DNA of 64,000 bases, from positions 1-64,000 of the forward strand of contig LNET01000026.1 of assembly GCA_001464055.1 (NCBI GenBank). The letters are read 5' to 3'. The notes below the pieces were generated by a model that was not told where the DNA came from, searched no databases, and was given only the letters and a program-made list of their open reading frames with translations. The stretch is from Burkholderiales bacterium Ga0077543 (lineage in GTDB: Bacteria > Pseudomonadota > Gammaproteobacteria > Burkholderiales > Burkholderiaceae_C). Below are positions 17,834-26,360 of this stretch, in pieces. Both the position numbers and the translations under genes were made by a program. Position 1 is the stretch's first letter. Every line of letters starts with the position of its first letter.

Positions 17834-18895
17834 ATGAGCATCAAAGTCTTCGTCATCGACGATTCGGCCGTCGTCCGCCAGACCCTGGCCCACCTGCTGC
17901 AGGGCGACGCCGAGATCAGCCTGGCCGGCAGCGCCCCCAACCCCTTGATCGCCGCGCCCCTGCTGCGCAAGAACCGGCCCGACGTGCTGCTGCTGGACAT
18001 CGAGATGCCCGGCATGGACGGCCTGACCTTCCTGCGCCAGCAGATGGCCGAAGCACCCATACCCACCGTCATCTGCAGCACGCTGACCACCGAAGGCAGC
18101 CGCATGGCGCTGGAAGCCCTGGCCGCTGGCGCGGTAGGCGTGGTGGCCAAGCCGCGGCTGGGCCTGAAGCAGTTCCTGGAGGACTCGCGCCGCGAACTGG
18201 TGACGGCCTTGAAAAGCGCGGCCCGCACCCATCCCCACGCCCGCCGCAGCCCCGCGGCGGCGCCTGCCGCCAAGCCAGGGTCGGCGGCGCGCCCCACCCT
18301 GCCCGGCCTGCACGCGCTGTCCGTGAACAAGCCGGTCGTCATCGGCAGCAGCACCGGCGGCACGCAGGCGCTGGAACTGGTGCTGACCGCCCTGCCCGCA
18401 GACAGCCCGGGCATTGCCATCGTCCAGCACATGCCCGAGAAGTTCACCGCCATGTACGCCCAGCGCATGGACGGCCTGTGCGCGATGAACGTGCGCGAAG
18501 CCCGTGACGGCGACCGGCTGGAACGGGGTGTCGTGCTCATCGCCCCGGGCGGCCGCCACATGCAGCTGCGCAAGGCCGGCGGCCAGTACTTCGCGGTCGT
18601 CATCGACGGCCCGCCCGTGAACCGCCACAAGCCCAGCGTCGAGGTGCTGTTCCGCTCGGTCGCCGACTGCGCCGGCAGCGACGTGCTGGCCATCATGCTC
18701 ACCGGCATGGGCGACGACGGCGCGCGCGCCATGAAGCAGCTGCACGACGGCGGCGCGCGCACATTGGCGCAGGACGAAGCCAGCTGCGTGGTCTTCGGCA
18801 TGCCGAAAGAGGCCATCAAGCTGGGGGCGGTCGACCAGGTGCTGCCGCTGGACCGCATGGCCAGCGCCATCCAGCAGTTCGACGCTCGCGGCTAA
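17834..18895 (+). CDS. cheB: Chemotaxis methylesterase/response regulator CheB
   Basis: A 353-residue CheB that removes receptor methyl groups after phosphorylation by CheA. It has an N-terminal receiver domain (Asp9/10, phospho-Asp55 in LLLDIEMPGMDG), a proline/alanine linker (about 130-160) and a C-terminal esterase domain. The catalytic triad is Ser173 (GSSTGG), His199 (VQHMPE) and Asp295 (GMGDDGA). It is the last gene of the operon. I see no convincing terminator in the 190 bp that follow. Confidence 0.95.
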   Translation: MSIKVFVIDDSAVVRQTLAHLLQGDAEISLAGSAPNPLIAAPLLRKNRPDVLLLDIEMPGMDGLTFLRQQMAEAPIPTVICSTLTTEGSRMALEALAAGAVGVVAKPRLGLKQFLEDSRRELVTALKSAARTHPHARRSPAAAPAAKPGSAARPTLPGLHALSVNKPVVIGSSTGGTQALELVLTALPADSPGIAIVQHMPEKFTAMYAQRMDGLCAMNVREARDGDRLERGVVLIAPGGRHMQLRKAGGQYFAVVIDGPPVNRHKPSVEVLFRSVADCAGSDVLAIMLTGMGDDGARAMKQLHDGGARTLAQDEASCVVFGMPKEAIKLGAVDQVLPLDRMASAIQQFDARG

Positions 18896-19085
18896 GACGG
18901 GCGCGGGCCGGGTCCGGGCCGGGTGTGCGACGTCGAACAGACGGGGTCGGCGTGCTGCCCCACGACCGGGGGTCTGCCCTTCGTCCAGCCCCTTTGCAGC
19001 CCTGCGCCCAAGGGCTGTAAGCCGCCGGTACGGGGAGGGCGAGCACAATGCCCGGATCGACCCTGCCCCAGCCTGCGACACATCC

Positions 19086-20117
19086 ATGACCATCCGCCTG
19101 CCAGCCACCTTGATCGCCGGGGACGGCATCGGCCCGGAAATCGTCGACGCCACGCTGGCGGCGCTGGATGCGCTTCAGGCCCCCTTCGACTGGGACCACC
19201 AGGCCGCCGGCCTGGCCGGGGTCCAAGCGGCAGGCGACCCCTTGCCCCCGGCCACCCTGGACAGCATCAGGCGCACGCGGCTGGCGCTGAAAGGGCCGCT
19301 GGAAACGCCCTCGGGCGGTGGTTACAGGTCATCGAACGTCAGGCTGCGTGAAGCCTTCCAGCTCTATGCCAACCTGCGTCCTGCGCTGAACATCGTTCCC
19401 GGCGGGCGCTTCGACAACATCGACCTGGTGGTCGTGCGCGAGAACCTCGAAGGCCTGTACATCGGCCACGAGCACTACGTCCAGATCGACGACGACCCGC
19501 ATGCGGTGGCCATGGCCACCGGCATCAACACCCGCGCCGGCGGCCGCCGGCTGCTGGAATTCGCCTTCGAGCACGCCGTGGCCACCGGGCGCAGGAAGGT
19601 GTCGATCGTGCACAAGGCCAACATCATGAAGGCGCTGACCGGCATCTTCCTGGAAACCGGGCTGGAACTGTACGAACGCAAGTACAAGGGCAAGTTCGAG
19701 CTCGACACCGTGATCATCGACGCCTGCGCCATGAAGCTGGTGCTGAACCCCTGGCAGTTCGACATGCTGGTGACGACGAACCTGTTCGGCGACATCCTGT
19801 CCGACCTGGTGGCCGGCCTGGTGGGCGGGCTGGGCATGGCCCCGGGCGCCAACATCGGCGCCGACGCCGCCATCTTCGAAGCCGTGCATGGCTCGGCCCC
19901 CGACATCGCCGGCAAGGGCATCGCCAACCCCACTGCCCTGTTGCTGGCCGCGGCCATGATGCTCGACCACGTCCGCCTTACCGAGATGGCCACCCGCCTG
20001 CGCCAGGCCCTGCACGCCACCCTGAACATCGACCTGGTGCGCACCGGCGACCTGGGCGGCAGCGCCAGCACCTCGGCTTTCACCCAGGCCCTGGTCAGGC
20101 GCATCCGCAACGGCTGA
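19086..20117 (+). CDS. NAD-type isocitrate/isopropylmalate dehydrogenase family protein (probable isocitrate dehydrogenase)
   Basis: A 343-residue beta-decarboxylating dehydrogenase that probably converts isocitrate to 2-oxoglutarate with NAD+. Visible features are the N-terminal GDGIGPEI, the substrate-binding stretch SSNVRLREAFQLYANLRP, the catalytic Tyr in GLYIGHEHY, Lys in VHKANIMK and the metal-binding FGDILSDL. The short length and SNVRLR pattern resemble the NAD-dependent isocitrate dehydrogenase subunit more than LeuB or the larger NADP enzyme. It stands alone, followed 49 bp later by a thiolase. Confidence 0.8.
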   Translation: MTIRLPATLIAGDGIGPEIVDATLAALDALQAPFDWDHQAAGLAGVQAAGDPLPPATLDSIRRTRLALKGPLETPSGGGYRSSNVRLREAFQLYANLRPALNIVPGGRFDNIDLVVVRENLEGLYIGHEHYVQIDDDPHAVAMATGINTRAGGRRLLEFAFEHAVATGRRKVSIVHKANIMKALTGIFLETGLELYERKYKGKFELDTVIIDACAMKLVLNPWQFDMLVTTNLFGDILSDLVAGLVGGLGMAPGANIGADAAIFEAVHGSAPDIAGKGIANPTALLLAAAMMLDHVRLTEMATRLRQALHATLNIDLVRTGDLGGSASTSAFTQALVRRIRNG

Positions 20118-20166
20118 ATCGCCAGCGTTCAACCCGTTCTTCCCACCACCCACTAGGAGCACATTC

Positions 20167-21351
20167 ATGAAACAACGCGACGTCGTCGTCCTGGGCGCAG
20201 CCCGTTCCGCCATCGGCACCTTCGCCGGCAGCCTGGCCGACATCGAACCGGCCGAACTCGCTGGCAGCGTGATGAAGGAAGCGGTGCAGCGTTCGGGTGT
20301 CGACCCGAAGGCCATCCAGTACGTCACCGTCGGCAACACCATCCCCACCGAAAAACGCTTCGCCTATGTGGCGCGCGTCGCGTCGATCCAGGCCGGGCTG
20401 TCGCACGACAGCGTGGCAATGGCCGTGAACCGGCTGTGCGCTTCCGGGCTGCAGGGCATCCTGACCACGGCCCAGAACATCCTGCTGGGCGACTCCGACT
20501 ACGGCATCGGCGGTGGCGTGGAAGTGATGAGCCGCGGCGGCTACCTGTCGCCGGCGATGCGCAGCGGCGCACGCATGGGCGACACGCAGCTCATCGACAC
20601 CATGGTGGCCACCCTGACCGACCCCTTCGGCGTCGGCCACATGGGCATCACGGCCGAGAACCTGGTCACCAAGTGGGGCATCACGCGCGAGGAACAGGAC
20701 GCGCTGGCCGTCGAATCGCACCGCCGCGCCGCAGCCGCCATCGCCGAAGGCCGCTTCAAGTCGCAGATCGTCCCCATCGTCAAGCAGACGCGCAAGGGCG
20801 AAGTCGTCTTCGACACCGACGAACACGTGAAGGCCGGCACCACGATGGAGACGCTGGCGAAGATGAAGCCGGCCTTCAAGAAGGACGGCTCGGTGACCGC
20901 GGGCAATGCTTCGGGCATCAACGACGGCGCCGCCTTCTTCGTGATGGCCGACGCCGCGGTGGCCGCCGCCGCCGGCCACAAGCCGATGGCGCGCCTGGTG
21001 TCCTACGCCGTGGCCGGCGTGCCGAACGACGTGATGGGCGAAGGCCCGATCCCGGCGACCAAGGCCGCGCTGAAGCGGGCCGGCCTGACGCTGGACCAGA
21101 TGGACGTGATCGAAAGCAACGAAGCCTTCGCCGCCCAGGCCATCACCGTGGCCCGCGCGCTGGAATTCGACATGAGCAAGGTCAACCCGAACGGCGGCGC
21201 CATCGCCCTGGGCCACCCCATCGGCTGTTCTGGCGCATTCCTGGCCACCAAGGCGGTGTACGAACTGCACCGCACGGGCGGCCGTTACGGGCTGGTGACG
21301 ATGTGCATCGGCGGCGGCCAAGGCATCGCCGCGGTCTTCGAACGGCTCTGA
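20167..21351 (+). CDS. bktB: Acetyl-CoA C-acyltransferase (BktB-like beta-ketothiolase)
   Basis: A 394-residue thiolase of the biosynthetic, polyhydroxyalkanoate-related branch. It condenses two acyl-CoAs or cleaves 3-ketoacyl-CoA. The active-site Cys lies in NRLCASGLQ, the His in GHPIGCSGA and the second Cys in CIGGGQGIA. The N-terminus RDVVVLGAARSAIGTFAGSL is closer to BktB than to PhaA or FadA. An AGGAG ribosome-binding site precedes the ATG. No phaB or phaC is adjacent, so its pathway is not fixed by context. Confidence 0.85.
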   Translation: MKQRDVVVLGAARSAIGTFAGSLADIEPAELAGSVMKEAVQRSGVDPKAIQYVTVGNTIPTEKRFAYVARVASIQAGLSHDSVAMAVNRLCASGLQGILTTAQNILLGDSDYGIGGGVEVMSRGGYLSPAMRSGARMGDTQLIDTMVATLTDPFGVGHMGITAENLVTKWGITREEQDALAVESHRRAAAAIAEGRFKSQIVPIVKQTRKGEVVFDTDEHVKAGTTMETLAKMKPAFKKDGSVTAGNASGINDGAAFFVMADAAVAAAAGHKPMARLVSYAVAGVPNDVMGEGPIPATKAALKRAGLTLDQMDVIESNEAFAAQAITVARALEFDMSKVNPNGGAIALGHPIGCSGAFLATKAVYELHRTGGRYGLVTMCIGGGQGIAAVFERL

Positions 21352-21424
21352 GCCTGCCCGGGCCGCCCGCGCAGGTTCCGGAATTCGTCATCTGGCGCGG
21401 CCAGGGCGGCCTGGTGCTGCGGCT

Positions 21425-21440
21425 CGCCGGTGCACCGGCG
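21425..21440. terminator. Perfect 16-bp palindrome between convergent genes
   Basis: CGCCGGTGCACCGGCG lies in the 105-bp gap between the thiolase (+) and the membrane protein gene (-). It could form a bidirectional hairpin but has no T tract. Confidence 0.35.
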
Positions 21441-21456
21441 CGGCCGTAGCCGGCAA

Positions 21457-22173
21457 TCAGCCGCGGGCGGGTGGCACTGCCAACCCCGCGGCCTCACCTG
21501 GGCCTGGCCGGCATCGCAGCCGCAGCACCAGGGCGCAAAGCGCTGCGATGGCGGGCACCCAGCCCTGGCTGGAGCCCATCGTCCACAGGGTGGCAGCGCT
21601 CAGGGCACACCAGCCTGTTGCCACGAGCCAGGATGTCCACCACAAGCAGCGCCAGGCGCCCGAGGCCGGTGCGGTGCACAACAGCAGGCCGAAGGTCGCG
21701 ATGACCGTTGGGTCGGGCGCCAGGCCGATGATCTCGGCCTGCATCATGGGCCGCCCCGCCAGCACGGCCAGCATGGGTTGGCCCAGCACGGCCCAGGCCA
21801 GCAGGAGCAGGCCGCCCCGGCGCCGCGGGCCTGCAGGCACCGCCTTCAGCGCAGGCGAAGCCACCAGGGCCAGCAGCAGCAGCGCCTGCGCCAGGAAGGC
21901 CCAGGCCCACCAGTGCATCACCCAGAACACCGCGGCATAACGCCCCTGCAGAAAGTACCAGCCTACGCCAGCCCAGGCCATTGCCAGGCCCAGGGCAAGC
22001 ACGCGCCAGGACGCCGGCCTGCGCCACAGCAGCCACAGGGCTGCCAGACCGGCCAGGCCCAGCAGCCAGGGTGCCGGCCAGCTGGCCTGGTTGTGCAGTT
22101 CGAACAGCCGCCAGTAGGTGCGCGGCGCGAACATCAGGAAGTCGCCGGGCCGGTAGGCCCACCATTCGCTCAT
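21457..22173 (-). CDS. DUF6064-like multi-pass membrane protein
   Basis: A 238-residue protein with about six hydrophobic segments. The N-terminal signature WWAYRPGDFLMFAPRTYWRLFELHN resembles the DUF6064 family, which has no known function. The remainder is Trp-, Leu- and Ala-rich. It lies 26 bp downstream of the aldo/keto reductase gene on the same strand. Assignment to DUF6064 is from memory of the N-terminal motif. Confidence 0.7.
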   Translation of the reverse strand: MSEWWAYRPGDFLMFAPRTYWRLFELHNQASWPAPWLLGLAGLAALWLLWRRPASWRVLALGLAMAWAGVGWYFLQGRYAAVFWVMHWWAWAFLAQALLLLALVASPALKAVPAGPRRRGGLLLLAWAVLGQPMLAVLAGRPMMQAEIIGLAPDPTVIATFGLLLCTAPASGAWRCLWWTSWLVATGWCALSAATLWTMGSSQGWVPAIAALCALVLRLRCRPGPGEAAGLAVPPARG

Positions 22174-22199
22174 CCGGCCGCCGCGGGTTCAGCCCGGGC

Positions 22200-23153
22200 T
22201 CACAGCGCCGCCACGTCGGCAGCCATGCGGGCGCGCAGGGTGGCGTCGGGCAGGCGCCCGCGCGCGGCGCCCATGTTCTGGCGCAGGTGCGCCACCTGGC
22301 TGGTGGCCGGAATGGCACAGGTCACCGCCGGGTGCGACACGGCGAACTTCAGCGCCACCTGCGCCCAGTTCTCGCAGTCGATCTCGGCCGCCCAGCCCGG
22401 CAGCTTGTGACGCTTCAGGGCGTCGAGCAATGCGCCTTCGCGGAACGGACGGTTGACGATGACGGCAATGCCGCGCTCCTGCGCCAGGGGCAGCAGACTC
22501 TGCTCGGCCTCGCGGTCCAGCAGGTTCAGGCTGAGCTGGACGAAGTCGATGGTCTGGGTGCGCATGATGCGTTCGAGCTCGGCGTGGCGCCGCCCTTCCG
22601 AAGTCGAGATGCCCACGTAGCGCAGCTTTCCGGCGGCCTTCATCGCCTGCAGGCGCGGCAGGTGTTCCTGCCAGGACAGCAGGTTGTGGACCTGCATCAG
22701 GTCGAAGCGCGGCACGCCCCAGAAGGCCCGCGAAGCCTCGATCTGCCCCGGCCCGCGCGCTGCGTCGCCGACCCAGACCTTCTCGGCCGAGAACAGCGCC
22801 GCCGGCCGCTTCAGCTGCGCCAGCGCATGACCGATGGCGGGTTGCGACGAGCCGTACATCGGCGAACTGTCGATCATCCTGCCGCCGGCATCGAAGAAGG
22901 CCCGCACGACCTCGGTGCAGCCGGCCAGCGCTGCCGGGTCGTTGCCGACGTTGAAGGTGATCCAGCTGCCCAGGCCGACCACCGGCACGGTCTCGCCGCT
23001 GGACGGGATGCGGCGGGTCAGCAGCGGCGGGCCGGCTGCCGTGGCGCCGGCCTGCCAGCCGGCCGCGGCCGTTGCGGCTGCGGCCGCGAGCAGCCAGCGA
23101 CGGCGGTCGAGCCCGCCACCGGAGGAAGTCGCGCTGTGTAGTGGCTTGGCCAT
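22200..23153 (-). CDS. Exported aldo/keto reductase family protein with TAT-like signal
   Basis: A 317-residue aldo/keto reductase. The N-terminus LDRRRWLLAAAAATAAAGW (about 15-33) looks like a twin-arginine signal, which would place the enzyme in the periplasm with cofactor loaded before export. The AKR barrel shows GLGSWITFNV, IDSSPMYGSSQ (with the catalytic Tyr), the lysine segment SAEKVW and VGISTS. AGGAG lies 7 bases before the ATG. The substrate is unknown. TAT-exported AKRs occur in many Burkholderiales without assigned roles. Confidence 0.85.
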   Translation of the reverse strand: MAKPLHSATSSGGGLDRRRWLLAAAAATAAAGWQAGATAAGPPLLTRRIPSSGETVPVVGLGSWITFNVGNDPAALAGCTEVVRAFFDAGGRMIDSSPMYGSSQPAIGHALAQLKRPAALFSAEKVWVGDAARGPGQIEASRAFWGVPRFDLMQVHNLLSWQEHLPRLQAMKAAGKLRYVGISTSEGRRHAELERIMRTQTIDFVQLSLNLLDREAEQSLLPLAQERGIAVIVNRPFREGALLDALKRHKLPGWAAEIDCENWAQVALKFAVSHPAVTCAIPATSQVAHLRQNMGAARGRLPDATLRARMAADVAAL

Positions 23154-23245
23154 GGCTCGCTCCTGAGGAAGACCCCACAGTATCGCGAGCAGGGCGCAGT
23201 CCCGGTCGGACCGGGGGAATCCGGCGGCTTGCAGCTGCAGCGGGT

Positions 23246-24400
23246 TCAGTCGTCGGCCGGTTCGACCAGTTCGCTGTCGTGCTGACCCAAGGCTGGCGCG
23301 GCAAAGGCTTCGGGCCCGGGTGTGCGGCCGAAGACGATGGACTGCCGCACCCCGCGGTAGGGTCCGATGACCGCATGGTCGAAGTTGCCGACGATGTCCT
23401 CGGCCAGCACTTGCGGATGGTCGAACATGTCCTCGACCTTGCGCGCGGCGGCACAGGGCACCTCGTCGCCGAACAGGGCCTCCCACTCCAGCGCAGTGCG
23501 CGTGGCCAGCGCCGCATGCAGCCGGGGCACCACCTCGGCGGCGTGTTCGGCCCGCTTCTTCACGCTGTCGTAGCGGGGGTCTGCGGCCAGATCGGTCAGG
23601 TCGGTCAGCCGGCACAGCGCGGCCCAGAAGCGCGGCGTGTTAGCCGACAGGTACAAGTGCCCCTCACGCGCCGGGTGGATGCCGGTGACACCACCAGAGC
23701 GCATGTCGCGGCCGATGTCCAGCGGTTCGCCGCCGGCCCAGATGAGCCGCGCCGACTGCATCGTCAGCGCACTGCGCAGCAGCGAGACGCCCACGGTCTG
23801 GCCCAGGCCGCTGCGTTCCCGCTCGTACAGGGCCGCGGCCACCCCGGACGCCACCAGCGCCGCGGCGTAGTAGTCGACCACCGAGCCGTACAGGATCTCG
23901 GGCGGGCCGCCCCGCTTGCCCTGCAGGGCGCACATCCCGGTCAGGGTCTGCAGCACCTGGTCGTAGCCGGCCTTGTCCTTCATCGGGCCCGAGTCGCCAT
24001 AGCCCGTCACGGCGCAGTAGATGAGCCTCGGGTTCAGGAGCTCCAGCTGTTCATGGGCAATACCAAGGCGGCGCGGCACGCCCGGGCGGAAGTTGTGCAC
24101 CAGCACGTCGCTGTCGCGCACCAGGCGCAGCAGCTTGGCCAGGTCAGCGGGCTGCTTCAGGTCGAGGACCAGGCCGCGCTTGCTGCGGTTCACGCCGATG
24201 AAGGCGCGGCTTTCGGCCTGCAGCGTCGACGGGTAGTTGCGCAGGTTGTCGCCGCCGGGCGGCTCGACCTTGACGACGTCGGCGCCCTGGTCGGCCAGCA
24301 GCGCGCAGCCGTATGGGCCGGCGATGTAGGCGCTGAGGTCGAGCACACGCACGCCGCTCAGCGGTCCGCTGCGGTGCAGGGGTGGGACGGATGCAGCCAT
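23246..24400 (-). CDS. Family III (CaiB/BaiF) CoA transferase
   Basis: A 384-residue family III CoA transferase. The N-terminal LSGVRVLDLSAYIAGPYG and the ADVVKVEPPGGD motif are characteristic, and an Asp in YGSVVDYYAA is placed like the catalytic aspartate. It lacks the Gly-Gly-Gly-Gln loop found in the formyl-CoA transferases at 49-51 kb, so its acyl substrate differs and is not predictable. It lies downstream of the GH127 gene with about 130 bp between them, and it may not belong to that operon. Confidence 0.85.
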   Translation of the reverse strand: MAASVPPLHRSGPLSGVRVLDLSAYIAGPYGCALLADQGADVVKVEPPGGDNLRNYPSTLQAESRAFIGVNRSKRGLVLDLKQPADLAKLLRLVRDSDVLVHNFRPGVPRRLGIAHEQLELLNPRLIYCAVTGYGDSGPMKDKAGYDQVLQTLTGMCALQGKRGGPPEILYGSVVDYYAAALVASGVAAALYERERSGLGQTVGVSLLRSALTMQSARLIWAGGEPLDIGRDMRSGGVTGIHPAREGHLYLSANTPRFWAALCRLTDLTDLAADPRYDSVKKRAEHAAEVVPRLHAALATRTALEWEALFGDEVPCAAARKVEDMFDHPQVLAEDIVGNFDHAVIGPYRGVRQSIVFGRTPGPEAFAAPALGQHDSELVEPADD

Positions 24401-24527
24401 GGCAGGTGGGACGGCGTGATGGGGGCCTACGTTCAGGCGTGAAGCCTGGCTTGCAGTCTGCGTGCCAGGCTGTCGCCTGCCAAGCAGCGCGGCCTATGCT
24501 CTGTCAACACGGAAACTTGCCTGTGGT

Positions 24528-26360
24528 TCATGGCTTCGGCGCCAGCGAAAACCAGGTCAGCCGCCAGGCACCGTCGACACGGCCGCCGGCGGCGTAGTAG
24601 GGGCGAAAGTCCAGCGGCGCACGGTCGCAGGGGCTCAGGCGCAGCACGGGTTCGGGTTCGTCGGCCACCCGCTGCAGCCAGCCCGACTGCGGGCCGGCTG
24701 GAAGACGAAGGGTTTCCTGTGTCTTGAAACCGTCGACCAGGGTCGTGGCATAGACCAGCGGGCCGCAGGTCAGCGCGATGTGGCTGTCGTCGAGCACCTG
24801 CTGCAGCACCGGTGTGCCGTCGGGGGCGCGCGACTCCTGCACGTTGCGGTGATGGCGCTGGTGCAGTTCGATGGCCATGGGCATCTGCAGTTCGACGCGG
24901 TCACCCGTCTGCCAGCGACGCCGCAGCGTGGTGTAGCCGTCTGGCGTCAGGGGCTGGGCGGGCTCGTCGTTGAGCCGGAGACTGGCGCCACGTGCCCAGC
25001 CCGGGCCGCGCAAGCGCAGCGCGAAGTCCACGGGATGCGCAGCGCGCACATGGAGGTGCACGACACCGTCGAACGGGTAGCGCGTGCGCTGCTCCAGCTG
25101 CACGGCACCGGCCGGGCCCAGGTCGAACTCAGCCGATCCGGTGCCGTACAGGTGCACCGTCAGCACCGGCCCGTCGGCCCCGCTTTCCTGGCCGTAAGCC
25201 AGTGCCGGCAGCTCTTCCAGGGCCATCGCGCCACTGCTCTTGCAGCAGCGCCAGTAGGTGGTGTGCACCCTGCGGCCGTTCGGGAAGACGTAGTAGCACC
25301 AGTCTTCGCCGTTCGGGGCCAGCGCGCCCAGCAGGTCGTTGTAGGCCGATCGTTCGATCTCCTCGGCATGGCAGGCCTGGCCGCTGATGGCCAGGAGTTC
25401 GCGGTTCAGCTGGATCCAGGCCAGGGTCGAGCAGGTCTCGACGTAGCCTTGCGGGCTGAACACCCCGGCCGGGTTGAAGACTTCGCGCGAACGGTTCGCC
25501 ACCCCGCCCCAGGGCCCGCCGCCGAGCGTGAGGTGGTGCTCGCGGATGGCGCGCCACAGCCCGGTGACGGCAGCGCGCAATTCGGGCCGCCCGGTGGCGC
25601 GGTGCAGCTTGGCCAGGCCCACCAGGTTCCAGGCCAGCTGATAGGCTTTGCCGGTGGCGATCTGGGAAGGGTCGGCCCCGGCCAGCGCCTGGCGCAGCAG
25701 GGCCAGCGGCGCATGGGCGTCGGCCTGGGCCAGCACCTGTTCGGCCAGTGCCAGGTAACGGGTCTCGCCGGTGGCGAAGAAGAGTTCGCAGGCCGGGTCC
25801 ATCAGAACCGTGGCCGACAGCCCGTGGTGGTTGCCGAGTTCGGTGATATCGATGTCGCCCCGCGCCAGCGTGCGGACGCAGAGGTCGCCGATGCGGCAGG
25901 CGGCCTGCAGCCAGCGCGCTTCGCCGAAGGCGCGATGGGCTTCCAGCAGGCCCAGGATCAGGTAGCTGTGGGTCCAGATGTCCCAGCTGCGCACGCTCGG
26001 AGCACCGTCCCAGGTCCAGGCCCTGGCCGGCTGCTTCTGCGTGAAGCGATGCGTGGGGGCATAGGTGCCTAGGTAGCCGTCGGCTTCCTGCTGCGAACAA
26101 AGAAAGTCGGCGACTTCGCGTACCTGCGCGGCCAGGGCATCGTCGCCTTCCCGCGCCGCCGCGCGCGCCGCGGCCACCAGCCACTTGCCGGCATGTTCGC
26201 CATACCAGTCGCCTTCGGTGTTGCCCAGCGCCCGGGCGCGATCGAAGAGCCGGATGGCCGGGCTGTCGGCACCCTGGATGAAATGGCTCAGCCGTCCGCG
26301 CCGGCTGGCGGCCAGCGCATCGCCGAGCAACCCGCCCAGAGCGACTCGCGGCAGCCTCAT
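24528..26360 (-). CDS. GH127-family glycoside hydrolase (beta-L-arabinofuranosidase-like)
   Basis: A 610-residue protein of the GH127/DUF1680 family, an (alpha/alpha)6 barrel plus beta-sandwich. The Glu-x-Cys motif (Glu308, Cys310 in VETCST) and the Cys pair Cys372-Cys373 in YWRCCKSSG match the zinc-thiolate catalytic centre known from HypBA1. GH127 enzymes release beta-L-arabinofuranose, though related families cut other sugars. No signal peptide is visible, so it probably acts in the cytoplasm. The ATG overlaps the stop of the fusion gene upstream (ATGA). It is the last gene of the sugar operon. Confidence 0.88.
   Translation of the reverse strand: MRLPRVALGGLLGDALAASRRGRLSHFIQGADSPAIRLFDRARALGNTEGDWYGEHAGKWLVAAARAAAREGDDALAAQVREVADFLCSQQEADGYLGTYAPTHRFTQKQPARAWTWDGAPSVRSWDIWTHSYLILGLLEAHRAFGEARWLQAACRIGDLCVRTLARGDIDITELGNHHGLSATVLMDPACELFFATGETRYLALAEQVLAQADAHAPLALLRQALAGADPSQIATGKAYQLAWNLVGLAKLHRATGRPELRAAVTGLWRAIREHHLTLGGGPWGGVANRSREVFNPAGVFSPQGYVETCSTLAWIQLNRELLAISGQACHAEEIERSAYNDLLGALAPNGEDWCYYVFPNGRRVHTTYWRCCKSSGAMALEELPALAYGQESGADGPVLTVHLYGTGSAEFDLGPAGAVQLEQRTRYPFDGVVHLHVRAAHPVDFALRLRGPGWARGASLRLNDEPAQPLTPDGYTTLRRRWQTGDRVELQMPMAIELHQRHHRNVQESRAPDGTPVLQQVLDDSHIALTCGPLVYATTLVDGFKTQETLRLPAGPQSGWLQRVADEPEPVLRLSPCDRAPLDFRPYYAAGGRVDGAWRLTWFSLAPKP

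Noticed and set aside
24462-26072. Plus-strand frame opposite GH127
   Set aside because: The codons mirror the third-position bias of the GH127 gene, and the translation has no conserved motif.
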